From Fagopyrum homotropicum (taxonomy: Eukaryota; Streptophyta; Magnoliopsida; Caryophyllales; Polygonaceae): a stretch of DNA of 64,000 nt. The notes under the pieces were generated by a model. That model was not told the DNA's origin, searched no databases, and saw only the letters and a program-made list of their open reading frames with translations. Shown in pieces: positions 11,268-22,404 of the stretch. A program made the position numbers and the translations under genes. The number at the start of each line of letters is the position of its first letter. The first letter of the stretch is position 1. The DNA is taken from positions 157,652,409 through 157,716,408 of the forward strand of contig BSWB01000002.1 of assembly GCA_033239125.1 (NCBI GenBank), written 5' to 3'.

Positions 11268-11711
11268 TTAGAAAGCCTCGCAACCCTGACCGATAAGTCT
11301 CGCAGCCCGAACTGCACTGATGGCTGTACCGGTCTTTCCGAGATGCCATCCTCGGAAAATCTTCACATGGCCTGACTCTGTACTTACCGTCACTGTCCTC
11401 TTGCCGATGTCCAAAACTGCTCGATGTCGATCCATCCAATCCATGCCCAAAATAACTTCGTCATGTACTTAGTACATGACGAAGAAGTCAGCTGGCCAAT
11501 TGCGACCTCTCAATCTAATAGGGAAATCGTGAACCTCTCGTGTACCTCTAATCTTACCCCCATCGGGTAATCCTATAAAGAAGGGTCTACCTTCTACGAT
11601 AACTAAGGCCAATCTATCTACACATGCATCAGATATAAAAGAATGCGTAGCACCGGTATCAAAAAGAACTGTGACAGGAAAACCATTAATATGAATGGTA
11701 CCTGTGGTCAC
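11268..11711 (-). pseudogene. Chromovirus aspartic protease
   Basis: Two overlapping open pieces (11711-11469 and 11450-11268) in different frames together cover the retropepsin fold. FDTGATHSFIS holds the catalytic Asp near 11665, and GMDWMDRHRAVLDIG is the conserved C-terminal block near 11440. The active site is intact but the piece is split by a frameshift near 11460. It lies between gag and RT, as in the chromovirus gene order. Confidence 0.85.
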
Positions 11712-11906
11712 TGGAGCGGTCGGCTCAACTGCACTCCTCAGCTTATAAACTCTAGCTGAGGCACCTCTGGTGTCAAAAGTACCACCTCCTCGTCCTCTAC
11801 CCTAACCCGGAGTGGAACCCTGAGGAGTGGTAGAACCAGGAACTCTCTGCTGCTGCTGATACTGAGGTCTCTTTCCACCTCCTGCAACACAAGCAGGTGA
11901 AGATCC

Positions 11907-13148
11907 CTATTGAGATAGCACCTTGCCTTGACGGAAAAATGCAGCTCTATGTCCTGGCTTGCCACATGAAAAGCAAGTCACTACAACCTTCTTGCAATCA
12001 GCTCGGATGTCTCCTGCACCTCCGTAGTTATGACACTGACATCCTTTCTCAGAACTCTTTTGGAAACCGGAGCGTCCCAGCGTCTGACTGCGCCCAAAAC
12101 CAGCAAGATTGGAGCTCTCTTCTGATCTAATACTCACTGGCCCAATCCTCTGTCTCTTCTGAGGTTTTCCTATTTGAGAAGCTCTCCTTTGACTCGGTCG
12201 ATCTCTCTCACAAGCAGATGCCCTATCCTGATAGTCCGTCAAAGAATCACAACAAAAACCAGCAAGATTGGAGCGGGTAGACTCTTTCAACCTCCGAAAA
12301 AAGGTAAATATGTTGCTCATCGGGTGGTGCAGACGGACCCAACAAAGACAACTTCTCTTGAAACTTGCTGACAATCTCAACAATAGGAAGATCCTCGAAA
12401 CCAGCCTCAAGGAAGTCCTGAAGACGATCTTTCCTCATGGCTATAGGGTAGTAGTGATCCCTAATCACCATCTTCATCTACTCATAACTGGTGACCTTAC
12501 TACGCACGGTTCTCCACCAAGAATGAGCCTGATCCTTCAGCAACGTCTGTGCTATGTCGACTCGACGTCTCTCAAGGCAACCGATCGCCTCCATAACAAA
12601 GTCTAGCTGTCGTAGCCATAACTCCACCTCTAATCCAATCTTTCCCATGAAAGAAGGAACCTTCAGATGGTTGAAACCCTTTAACTACTAGTCGGTTCTC
12701 GGCTCTCTCGCCTCATCTGGTGCTCTAACAACCTCAACAACTCTAGCAGGTGTAGCAACAACCTGCATAACTCTCTGCGAAACCTCAGTTGATCTCGTGG
12801 AAATTGGCGGTGCTGGTGTTGGTCCTCCAGTCCTGATAGCCTCCTCAACTCTCTTCACGTAGTCGTGATATGCAAAAGCTCTGCTCTGATGGATACCCGA
12901 CCGGACTCATTCGACTGTGCTCGTTATGCTCCGGACCTAGCAGCGGTGCCGTTCCCAGCCTTTGGAACAACACTCTACGCAACTTCTTCAACAAACGCCT
13001 CAGCGATAGGTGGGTCAGCAACTGGGGCTTGGCCCCGACCTCTAGCTAGTGGAGGTCTTCCTGCTCGTCCTCGTCCACAGACGGTAGGTGGAAGAGGTGG
13101 TCGACCTCTTCCTCGCCCCAGAGCAGATGTAGCTCTAGTACGTGTCAT
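11907..13148 (-). pseudogene. Chromovirus gag with decayed zinc knuckles
   Basis: Translation probably began at the ATG at 13148, just inside the PBS. The N-terminus is rich in Gly, Arg and Pro (RGRGRPPLPP). The capsid region is readable near 12650-12400 (LEVELWLRQLDFVMEAIGC), with a TAG near 12479. Two CCHC zinc knuckles near 12000-11930 are damaged: in the first a Cys is Tyr and the His is Asp, and in the second the last Cys is Phe (CFSCGKPGHRAAFF). Reading requires frame changes. Gag would coat element RNA. Confidence 0.75.
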
Positions 13149-13394
13149 CTACGATAGGGATATAGATACATAAGGCAACGCTACAACTAAAACAGAAATC
13201 TAGGAAAAACTACATAAAGGTCAACATAAAAGAAACTACACTGCTGAGATCCGCGGAGGTAGTGGTGGTCGCCCATACATCTATCCCAGACCGACAAGTT
13301 TAAAAATCAAAAACCCCTTTTAAAAACGTAGACTCCTTGCGGGTTCTATTTATTTATCTATCCGACCTTTAGAAGATTTTGAGTGTCATTGTTG

Positions 13395-13417
13395 CCAACC
13401 TGCTTCTAATACTATAT
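13395..13417 (-). promoter_or_regulatory. Decayed initiator-tRNA-Met primer-binding site
   Basis: The minus strand next to the LTR reads TAGTATTAGAAGC where intact relatives have TGGTATCAGAGC (intact copies at 28800 plus strand and 37314-37325 minus strand). Confidence 0.75.
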
Positions 13418-14169
13418 TGTAACACCCCAACTTCTGGGAACTCGACAAATCCGCAGGGGCGGCTAGGCGAGGCACAGGGGCGACAACGTGACAAATCCAT
13501 AGGGGCGGCTCTGTGTAGGCACGGGGACGGTTTAGGCTCAGAAGGTGGCGTCGGGCTTCCTTCTAACAGCAACTCACAACCAAGGTATCAAGGTTCGATT
13601 CCTTGATCCAAACACGTCAAGACTCAACCAAGGGAGCCTGTGAACATCAACATATCAACAACGGAACACTCTACAAGAATCAAGCTCAAACTTGATTCTT
13701 GGAGAAGAAGAAAAGAGAAGAACGATAGAAGGAAACGAAACAAAAGGGAACGACATATAGCAACACATGAATGTGAGGGAGAAACAAAGGAAGATGAACT
13801 TACACGTTCAGCAAGATCACAAGAAGCAAGAGCGACGGCTGCAGCTCTCAGGGTTGAAGAACGTATGCAAGAAGCGGGAAAAACGGGTAGAAGGAGGGAT
13901 TATATAGGAAAGGGGTGGAAAGATAGAAAGAAAGACGCTTTAGGGTTAGGAATAAGATAGGAAGGTCGGCCCACAAGATAGAAGATTGGATATTCTATCT
14001 AAAGAAGGAAGGTAAAACGAACGAAAACAGATCGGGCACGATCTGTGGCGAATCCGCAGGGACGGATCGCCTTACCGCAGGGGCGGCTCCGTATCACCAC
14101 GGAGACGGTGATAGGTAGAACTTGCCGCTGGAGTGGCCCTGCGGTGACATCTAAAAACTGGATGTTACA
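13418..14169 (-). repeat. 5' LTR of chromovirus with large internal deletion (752 bp)
   Basis: It starts TGTAACACCCC and ends GATGTTACA. After the first 30 bp it jumps to sequence matching 7580 onward in the partner LTR. About 0.9-1.0 kb that is present in the solo LTR at 48778-50490 (1713 bp) is missing. Both conserved hairpins fall in the missing part. Confidence 0.85.
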
Positions 14170-14912
14170 ACTCCAAAATTTGATTGTGTCTTGGTATTAA
14201 GTTTTGGGCATTGATATTCGGTTATTGAATTTTAGGCATTAGATTTTGGGTATTTATTTTGGATGTTATGTTTTTGGTATTGAATTTCAAGTGTGATATT
14301 TTGGGTAATATGTTTATGGAATTAAAGTATTATAATTTGGATACAATTATAAATTTAAATAAATAATTAAAAACTCATGACATTGAATTAGTTCATTATC
14401 AAGCAGCAATAGAAAGCCACAAACTACCAATTAAATTAAAAAATAGTTTTTTTAATCAAAAATTGAAAAATAGCAATTTACTTTCTCTTACTAATACAAA
14501 AAGTTCATCTACATCAATTTTCTCAAAAATTAAAGGGATCTGGCCTCCCTTAAAACATTAAAATATATGTAGCATTTTTAGACAATTTTAGTGACCAAAG
14601 GTTGTATTTGAGAATGTTGCTACAGAACTAAAAAATCAAACGAAAACAAATGAAGCCGATAACTTATGCTTGATTTTGACAAATCAATGATTGTGAAGTT
14701 GTCCGTGAAAGGTCAAGATAATTTTAACAAAAAATGGGATGAAATAGACTATTTTTTATAGTTTTTTTGTTTAGTACATCTCTCTAATTATTCTCACTTT
14801 AATTGATTATCACTATTACTCTATTAAGGATATATTTACTATGTAAAAAATACTTTTAATAGATTAATAGTGATAAATGACATAGTTAGCCATTCTACCT
14901 ATAATTTTTTTT
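14170..14912. other. AT-rich non-coding DNA
   Basis: No coding signal. The stretch 14735-14900 has loosely inverted ends (TTTGTTTAGTACAT and ATATTTACTATG) resembling the MULE/MITE termini of this window and may be a decayed MITE. Confidence 0.5.
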
Positions 14913-15094
14913 GAAACAATTTGGTTTACTAGGCTTTTTCTAGTTTTGTGTTTAGTAAATGTACCCCTAGAAAGAAGAGTGTGTAGAGTTTGAGAATAAA
15001 TACAAAAGGTTGGGGTATATTTACTTAATTGAAACATTAAAAAGACTAGTTACTATTCTAATTTTTCAAAAAAGCCTAGTTATCAAAATTGTCC
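14913..15094. mobile_element. MITE related to the MULE family of this window
   Basis: A 182-bp element with imperfect terminal inverted repeats (GAAACAATTTGGTTTACTAGG; the other end read in reverse is GGACAATTTTGATAACTAGG). Both sides are flanked by TAATTTTTTTT (14902-14912 and 15095-15105), compatible with a 9-bp target duplication. The T-rich target lowers certainty. Confidence 0.65.
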
Positions 15095-15352
15095 TAATTT
15101 TTTTTGGGCAAATTTAGTTAGTAGGCTATTTAGAGAAATAGTGATAGTAAGTAGGCTTTTTTGTTTTTCAATTAAGTAAATATACCCCTCTTATTTTTTT
15201 TTTACCGTCAAACCTTCTCCATCCTCTTGTTTTCTTCTTTCTTCCAAATGCTTTTTAAAAACTGAATTTCTTTTTTTATTTTTTTTTATTAATTTTTTTT
15301 GTCTTTTTTATTTTTTTTATTTTTTATTTATTTTCTAGAATGAAGAATTTTT

Positions 15353-15647
15353 TCACACACCGAAATTATCACATACCGGAATTATCACATACCGGAATTT
15401 CCACATACCGGAATTTCACATACCGGAATTTTCACATACCGGACCGGAATTTTACATACCGGAATTATCACATACCGGAATTATCACATACCGGATTTTC
15501 ACATACCGGAATTTTCACATACCATAATTTTCACATACCGGATTTTCACATACCGGAATTATCACATACCGGATTTTCACATACCAGAATTTCACATACC
15601 GGACATTTACATACCGAAATTTACATACCGAAATTTACATACCGGAA
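15353..15647. repeat. Left minisatellite arm of MULE-A
   Basis: About 18 units of roughly 16 bp, consensus ACATACCGGAATTTTC, with few interruptions (one CCGGACCGG duplication near 15440). The open frame across it is a repeat artefact. Confidence 0.95.
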
Positions 15648-15977
15648 TGAATTTTTAATTGTCTAATATTTAATTGTCTAATATTTAATTTTGCAAATTT
15701 TAGGGGGCTCGTTGTAATTTTGCAATTTTTTTTTATTGTAATTTGCGTATATGATGACGGTTTGCAAAAATGGGTCCATCAACGTCTCTTTTGGTTTCTA
15801 AAAGACTTGTTCTTTTTCTGACAATGACAAATAGACAAGACGTGGAGGAGTTGAACATTATTTGAGTGGAGAATTATATGTTAAAATTGTCTCAAAATAA
15901 AAGTATTATGTAAACAAAAATAAATAGCGGACAGGAAGCACAAGGATCAAGTGCTGATTGTGCCGCTAGTTTTAATT

Positions 15978-16200
15978 CAGAAATTTCTGGAATGAAATTT
16001 CTAGTATGAACTTTTCGTATGAAATTTCTAGTATGAAAAATTCTGGTATGAAAAAATTCTAGTATGAAAAAAATTCTGGTATGAAAAAAATTCTGGTATT
16101 AAATTTCTGGTATGAACTTTTCGTATGATAATTTCTGGTATGAAATTTCTGGTATGAAAATTCTGGTATGAGAATTTCCGGTATGAGAAATTCAGTCCAG
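15978..16200. repeat. Right minisatellite arm of MULE-A
   Basis: About 14 units of TTCTGGTATGAAA-type sequence, the diverged reverse complement of the left arm unit. The two arms could fold into a long hairpin. Confidence 0.9.
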
Positions 16201-16450
16201 AAAATAAAAAAGAAAATAAAAAATAAAAAAAAAAAGGCAAGAAAAATAATAAAAGAAAACAAATTCAGTAATTAAAAATTAAAAATTATACTTATATAAC
16301 AAATAACAAACATCATTTATTCTTTCTTTCTAATAGAAGGGTTAATAATTTTTACCTACTATTAAATGAAAGTGGTAAAAAAATTTGGGGTACATTTTGT
16401 TAAACAAAAACTAAAAAAAGCCTAGTATGTCAAATTCTCCCATTTTTTTT

Positions 16451-17947
16451 GAATTTCTGCTTAATTTTCATTTTTTACGAAGTTTAGATTAAGAATATAT
16501 ATCCACATAAATTTCAATTGGATTGTTGTTCGATGAGTAAAATTTGAAAACTCGACCACCCAGACTAGTTTCTGAGTATCATAAATTTCATTACTATGAT
16601 ATTTCATCCTTTAATGTCTTTAAGGTACAAATCCTGCCAAGTTTACATAAAATGAGAAGTCTTAAAACATAGAAGAGTTATGTTTCTTTCTTTATTTATA
16701 TAAGAAAAACAGAAAAAGCTAGAGCATGCGAAAACTAACTCACTGATATAATCTAAACAACTCTACCAGCACACTACCCACGTCTTACATACATATTAAC
16801 CTCTTTGATTGCAACTCAACAACCGAAAACGAATCTAATTAATATATATATATATATATACTATTATTTATGAAAATTTTATAAATTTATTTTTATTATG
16901 TTTAAATTTTGATATCACGTAGAAAAATGAAAGGGGAGAAAAGTGAAAATAGAAAACATTCACCCTATAGATTAATTTTATATATGAACAATGACATGAA
17001 AAATGAACTGGATTTTTTCATTTCGTTTTGTTTTGGGAGATAAAAATGTCACCTTATTCTTATTTATTAAACTACAATTTAAACTATACACTAGTTTAGT
17101 GTTAATGTCTCGCACATGTATTTAAAATAACAACACAAAAATTGATTTTTTTTTTCAAATCTATGGAATTATAAAAGTACTTGGCTGTTTAGTATCCAAA
17201 GTACACATGTGACCTACCATGTACATTTTTTCCTGTACTCCACTAGTTGCTTCATGTGTGCATGGTGTCATAGTGGGGTTGAACGTGTCGGACTTATCCA
17301 TGCATGGGTGGTGAGTATTCAACGTGTGCGGCATGCAGCCCACTAACTTACTCATTCAATGTGTGCATGAATTTTTGTATGGGTGGTGAGTTGGCAATTC
17401 ACTAGCCTGCATGGTTTCCACGTCCTCTACAAGAAGCGATGTTGTCTTCTTACTTTGGTTAATCTCCTTTCCATCAGCTAGTGCCATGCCATGTGTCTCT
17501 ACATTCTCATCCATGTCTCTATTATTGTCATGCGCCTTAGTCGATTAGGGTTGAGCATAGGTCCAAAATCGAACCGAACCGCTAAAAACATAACCAAATT
17601 AAAAAACATTTTTTCGAAAAACTTGGACCAAAAACCGAACCTATAAAAGTAGGTTCAGTTTTGGTTTGGACCGAAAACCAAAAACTTGAAATATGCGAAC
17701 CTAAAACCGAACCGATTACATCGGTTTTGGTACGATTTAGGTTTTGGACCTAAATGAACCTAAAAAAAATAAAACTAACAAATCTCAAACAATAAAATGA
17801 AAATTTCAATTATATAATAATTTAATTATAAAGAGTTAAACCTAGAAAAATGACAATCCCATTAATGTAAAATGAGAAGTCTTAAAATATAGAAGAGTTT
17901 CATCTGCAGTTATGTTTCTTTCTTTATTCATAAAGGAAAAACAGAAA
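16451..17947. other. Non-coding DNA, part of a local duplication
   Basis: No gene seen. 16645-16735 and 17190-17400 are repeated at 17866-17947 plus 20162-20370. A (TA)n tract lies near 16845. A stretch rich in CGAACCGAACC-like words is annotated separately. Confidence 0.7.
17555..17770. repeat. AACCGAACC-rich dispersed repeat
   Basis: Repeated, partly inverted AAAACCGAACC and GGTTTTGG words. This composition is common in small plant non-autonomous elements, but no terminal repeats could be set. Confidence 0.5.
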
Positions 17948-18649
17948 GGGCAAATTTGGTTAGTAGGCATTTTTGAGATTATAATAGAGTAACTAGGCCT
18001 TTTTGTTTTTTCATTAACTAAATATACCCCGAAATTTTTTTTTTACCGTGAAAACCCTAACCTTCTATTCTACCCTCTTGCCGTCTTCCTCTTTGCAAGC
18101 CTCCAGCCCCCAAAGCTCTCCCTTTCTCACAATCTCTCTGGATTCAGACCTTGTTGTCTTCGAGTAAAAAGCTCGTAGAAGAGAATCAAAGCTTTGATGA
18201 AAGCCTTTAGCAGATCTGTCAATTTCAAAGTTATGTGTCTTCTTCTTCATCTTTTTCGTGCCAACACGAAGGCGTAGACCCAGATGAAGCCGTCCTCTAG
18301 CTGTTTGCCGACACAAACAGACTCTTCCCTTCGCTTACCTCTCTCACAACCTTCCCACTCTGATCCAGAAACCAAATCGAAGATGAATCCAGTCATCGAT
18401 TTAGCTTGCGACTTCACCTCATGATGCAAGAAGCTTGCGAGGGCGTTGGATGCTTCCCTTTCTCGCCCTCCATGCCAACAGCAGTGACGACAATTGCACA
18501 TGAAAATCGAACCAAAGGGTCGTTTCTTCTTCCCCTTCTGTACAATTTGTGCAGTTGATGTGGCATTGATTCTCATTTCTGGGCCGCCTCTCTACACCAC
18601 AAAGCAAATCTGGTATGAAAAACACATTCTAGTAATCCAATTTAAGTAT

Positions 18650-18918
18650 GAAATTGAGGGATTCAAGGTTTGGATAATTGAAAACCTTGACAATTCATGT
18701 GAAGAAGTTGTTAATCGCGTTAGAGAATTAGTGAGTCCTAAATTGTCCAACAATCTCCACTTCATTCTGGTACGTTTCTGGATTTCGACTTTGTTTTCGT
18801 TGTTTTGATTCTAGGGTTTCCTTTGATTTTGATTGTTTTCTTTTGCTAGGTGATTTGCGAAAGAAGGATGACATTGAACATCTCTTCTCTAATTACAAGT
18901 TTGATGTTGTAAATCACA
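18650..18918 (+). pseudogene. Captured fragment of UDP-glucose 4-epimerase gene (two exons, one intron)
   Basis: The first exon part (about 18650-18769) reads EGFKVWIIENLDNS, then a block ending RVRELVSPKLSNNLHF. This is the region after the Rossmann GxxGxxG loop in plant UDP-glucose/galactose 4-epimerases (UGE), where GFKVxIIDNxDNS and RVRELVGP are conserved. A GT...AG intron follows (18770-18849), then GDLRKKDDIEHLFS and YKFDVV, the next conserved UGE block. As spliced here, one G is missing at the exon junction, so the frame breaks. The N-terminal NAD-binding glycines and the catalytic YxxxK are absent. Retention of the intron shows capture from genomic DNA, not from mRNA. It is a non-functional fragment inside MULE-B. 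Confidence 0.82.
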
Positions 18919-18919
18919 G

Positions 18920-18990
18920 AAATGGAAACGTGCAGGCATTATTGGTGCTGTAACTTTGACTGGAGGAACCTTATTGACAATAACAGGAGG
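18920..18990 (+). pseudogene. Captured fragment of a DUF726/TMCO4-type gene
   Basis: The frame reads KWKRAGIIGAVTLTGG, then TLLTITGG. I recognise this as the glycine-rich membrane segment of the DUF726 (transmembrane and coiled-coil domain protein 4) family, in which KWKRGGIIGAAALTGG is typical. The piece is preceded by CACAG (acceptor-like) and followed by GGTAATAAG (donor-like), consistent with one exon with clipped intron flanks. It begins right after the epimerase fragment, so two unrelated loci were joined. Only about 24 residues remain; the identification rests on that motif and on memory of the family. Confidence 0.6.
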
Positions 18991-19217
18991 TAATAAGGCC
19001 TATTTGGATGTCATGCTTGATAATGAAATCATGCAGTATTAGGTGGGCTTCAGCTTGTGGAGGCTGTTCGTAGCCTGGGGAACATGTTCCTAGCTGAGGT
19101 GCACCAGAGCAAACAGCTTGTGGCGGTTTTGGAGCATCATCTCCTTCCATTTTTGCGATAAGCCAAAATGAAGACAAGGGAGGTAATGATCATCATGAGG
19201 TTACTTGATAGATAATA

Positions 19218-19371
19218 ACATGGTTTGGTTGTTCTGATTAGTTTGTTATAATGAGTGTAGGCAAGTGAAAGTGTACAGAGGAGCAGCAGCAGCAACATGG
19301 TTTGGTTGTTCTGATTAGTTTGTTATAATGAGTGTAGGCAAGTGAAAGTGTACAGAGGAGCAGCAGCAAGA
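19218..19371 (+). repeat. 77-bp tandem duplication inside MULE-B
   Basis: Two nearly identical units starting ACATGGTTTGGTTG at 19218 and 19295, each ending in GAGCAGCAGC. Confidence 0.9.
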
Positions 19372-19442
19372 GAGCTCAAATGAGAATGGAAGATGTAGTC
19401 TTTTTTTGATTGAGAAATAATAGTGAGGCTATATTTTTTAAC

Positions 19443-19935
19443 TTCCGGTATGTAATTCCGGTATGTAATTCCGGTATGTAAATTCCGGTATGTAAATTAT
19501 AAAAAATAAAAAAAGGACAAAAAAAACAAAAAAAAAATTCTGGTAAGAGTTTCTGGTATGAATTTCATACCAGAAACTCATACCAGAAAATTATAAAAAA
19601 ATAAAAAAGGACCCAAAAAAAAAATTCTAGTATGAAAAAATTCTGGTATGAAAAAAATTCTAATATGTGAAAAAAATACAATTCTGGTATGTGAAAAAAT
19701 ACAATTCTGGTATGTGAAAAAATACAATTCTGGTATGTGAAAAATAAAATTCTGGTATGTGAAAAAATTTTGGTATGAAAAAAATTCTGGTATGAAAAAA
19801 ATTCTGGTATGAAAAAATTCTGGTATGAAAAAATTTCTAGTATCAAAAAATTTCTGGTATCAAAAAAAATCTGGTATCAAAAAATTTCTGGTATGAATAT
19901 GAAATTCTTGTATCAAATTCATACCAAAAAATAAA
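19443..19935. repeat. Minisatellite array of MULE-B
   Basis: Four units of TTCCGGTATGTAA (19443-19496), then about 20 units of TTCTGGTATG followed by A-rich spacers (19538-19935). One short inverted pair lies at 19561-19592. The unit matches the arms of MULE-A. Confidence 0.9.
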
Positions 19936-20599
19936 AATAAATAAATAAATGACAAAAAAATAAAATAAAAATAAAAATAAAAGTCACATTCAATTACGTA
20001 ACATTTGAAAGATTTTGACTAAATTCATGTATTTTTCTTTTTTTTTTTTGAAATAGAAGAGTTAATTATTTTTACCTATCATTAAATGAAAGTGGTAAAA
20101 AATTATGGGGTACATTTACTAAATCATATTCTCAAAAAGGCCTAGTATGTCAAATTCTCCCAAACAGAAAAAACTAGAGCACGTGAAAACTAAATTACAT
20201 ACATCTGTTTTGTACTCCACTAATTTTGTATGTTCATGGTGTCATAGTAGGGTTGAACGTGTCGGACTTATCCATGCATGGATGGTGAGTATTCAACGTG
20301 TGTGGCATGCAACCCACTAACATACTCATTCAATTTTTGATGTATTTTTGCATGGGTGTTGAGCTGACAATTCACTAGTATAGCCTGTATGATTTCCACG
20401 TAGTGCCATGCATGCCATGTGTCTCTACATGGTTCCATGTCCTCTATAACGGCATGAAACATCACAAAGATCAATATCTTTCTTTATTTCAAGTATCCAA
20501 AGATTTCAACCTATTAACTCTCTAAATGTTAATCAAATTCCACAATAGAACTCATCCATTGAAAAGTGAGGACGTTCATTCTACATAAATATCTCTCAT

Positions 20600-20705
20600 T
20601 TAAATATGAAAAATTTTGGCCTACTAGACTTTTTTAGTTTTATGTTTAGTAAGTGTATCTCATTATTTTTTACCACTTTCATTTAATGGTAGGTAAAACT
20701 AATAA
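20600..20705. mobile_element. MULE terminal fragment
   Basis: The block GGCCTACTAGACTTTTTTAG...TTTACCACTTTCATTTAATGG matches the right terminal repeat of MULE-A and MULE-B in reverse orientation. No partner end was found. Confidence 0.6.
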
Positions 20706-21213
20706 GAAACTTAACCCCCTATTTTAATTAAAAAAAATAGATGTTTATTAATATTATGTTAGTGTAAGTTTTAATTCTTAACTAGTTTAGAACACGACAT
20801 AACTAGTTTAGAACTCGTGTCGTGTACGGGTATTTGTAAGATATATACATCTAAATATATATTTTATTTTGAGTATATTAAAAGAAATACATAAACGTTA
20901 CCCACGACGCTTTTGAATAAGTTCATAATTATGCGAGAAAACAATAAAAGAATAGTAAAACTAATAATGAAGTCCGCGATGAATATATGATTATATTTGG
21001 GGCGTTGTCATGCTAGAAAATCGCACTATATTTCCTGTCATAGTTAGATTAATAAAGATATTATTGATCAGATAAATTAGTTTATAAATCCAAATAAAAA
21101 ATTTCATCACTAAATAATTCAAGTTCTTATGAAGATATAAAAATATTACACCCATAAAAAACTTAAACTTTGAACATCATGATCACGTCCCATCATTCCA
21201 AACCCGGTATCGT
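20706..21213. other. AT-rich intergenic DNA
   Basis: No coding signal or clear repeat structure. It ends at the TSD ATCGT of the solo LTR. Confidence 0.6.
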
Positions 21214-22351
21214 TGTAACACCCCGAATTCTCAAAACTCGGGACATTACTGGTTAGGACCTCACAATGGGTCCCGACCTCAGTTTGACAACAACATTACT
21301 AGGATCTTGCAACAAGACACAAATAAAGAAACCGAAATTCATAAAAAGTATTTTAAGGTAATGAATGCAACACGGTCTAACAGCCTGTAGTACTTAAACA
21401 AGGTGAAAACAAACAACTGTCTTAGCAAAAGAAAGAACGACAAACACAACCCCAACCCCCACTCTAAGGAGTACGGAGACCCGGCTGACCACTACTTCCG
21501 GATCATTCAGCTGCTGGTCTAACCTGCGGTAAAACTAAAAACACAACAACATAAACCATTAGCTAGTTATCTAAACATTAGAAGAACAATAATAGCACAC
21601 ACACACACATAAAAAGAATAAACACCCATCATGCGTTCAAACAAGTCCATTTATTATCTTAAGTTAAGTTATTCATTCACGCTAATGATACTTAGTTTGT
21701 GACACGAGGGATTCCCAAACCTCGTCTCCGCCCCCGTGTACCCATCAAGAGTGGATCCGATGCATCTCACCGTGTACCTGTATGGTCTGGGTATAGAGAA
21801 CCTCCCAGTCTCCTGGCAGAGCTGGGCAGTGATGTCACGGCCCGTTATACATACACTTGGGCCTTAAACATAATAATAACGGTCGTCCTAACAAGTTATT
21901 ATTATTAAAACACGCACATAACACACACAACTACTATCACTCAACTAATATCCAGAAACTGGCTAAGTAAGTCGCAAGGACTTACCTGAGTCAAGACACA
22001 CTCTAACACGTCTCAAAACAGTCCGTACTCGTGGTAACTCAAACGCCTGTCAAATAAGGCATGGGAATCAAAATCATATCCAGATGTCCAACCTCATACA
22101 AAGGAATTACGGAAAAAGCTCTCTCACGGTAAAAGACCATTTTACCCTTAGTGCCGAAAATTATCAAAGTTTATTCTTAATTCCTACTAAATCCTTTTAG
22201 AACTTGTTTTCCAAAATTTGTGTCTTGCGGATAGTTACTTATATGTTATAAGTTCGAAACCCGAATCAACTAAAAAAAAGATAACGCTCCTCCTACATAC
22301 TTTCATATCTCCTAACTCGCACTTATATAAATATATACCTATATATATATA

Positions 22352-22404
<53 letters not shown>

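Larger units (their letters stand above)
7154..14169 (-). mobile_element. Degenerate Tekay-like chromovirus (Ty3/gypsy)
   Basis: On the minus strand: 5' LTR (13418-14169), a decayed initiator-tRNA-Met PBS, gag, protease, RT, RNase H, integrase with chromodomain, a polypurine tract, and a 3' LTR cut at 7154 by the Athila element. The TGTAACAC...GTTACA ends, the TTTCGGGACGAAA block just before the purine tract and the integrase chromodomain place it with Tekay/Del-type chromoviruses. The coding frames carry many stops, several of them TAG where Gln is expected. Confidence 0.9.
15106..16441. mobile_element. MULE-A, non-autonomous Mutator-like foldback element
   Basis: Ends are GGGCAAATTTAGTTAGTAGGC and, read from the right, GGGAGAATTTGACATACTAGG. 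Imperfect inverted repeats of about 100 bp include TTTACTTAATT/TACCCC and TTTTTTACC blocks. It is flanked by 9-bp ATTTTTTTT at 15097-15105 and 16442-16450, the duplication length of Mutator-like elements. There is no transposase. The interior holds two minisatellite arms in opposite orientation around a unique core (15660-15975). Confidence 0.8.
17948..20161. mobile_element. MULE-B, Pack-type Mutator-like element carrying host gene fragments
   Basis: Ends are GGGCAAATTTGGTTAGTAGGC and, read from the right, GGGAGAATTTGACATACTAGG. Flanking 9-bp duplications AAACAGAAA lie at 17939-17947 and 20162-20170. The unoccupied paralogous site is present at 16707-16715 (AAACAGAAA followed by AAGCTAGAGC), which confirms the boundaries exactly. 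There is no transposase. The interior carries pieces of at least two unrelated plant genes with intron sequence, a 77-bp tandem duplication and a minisatellite array related to that of MULE-A. Confidence 0.9.

Noticed and set aside
15340..15666. 108-codon frame and CRISPR-like array appearance
   Set aside because: The frame is the minisatellite read as codons; units vary, spacers are not unique, and the array lies inside a MULE of a plant genome.
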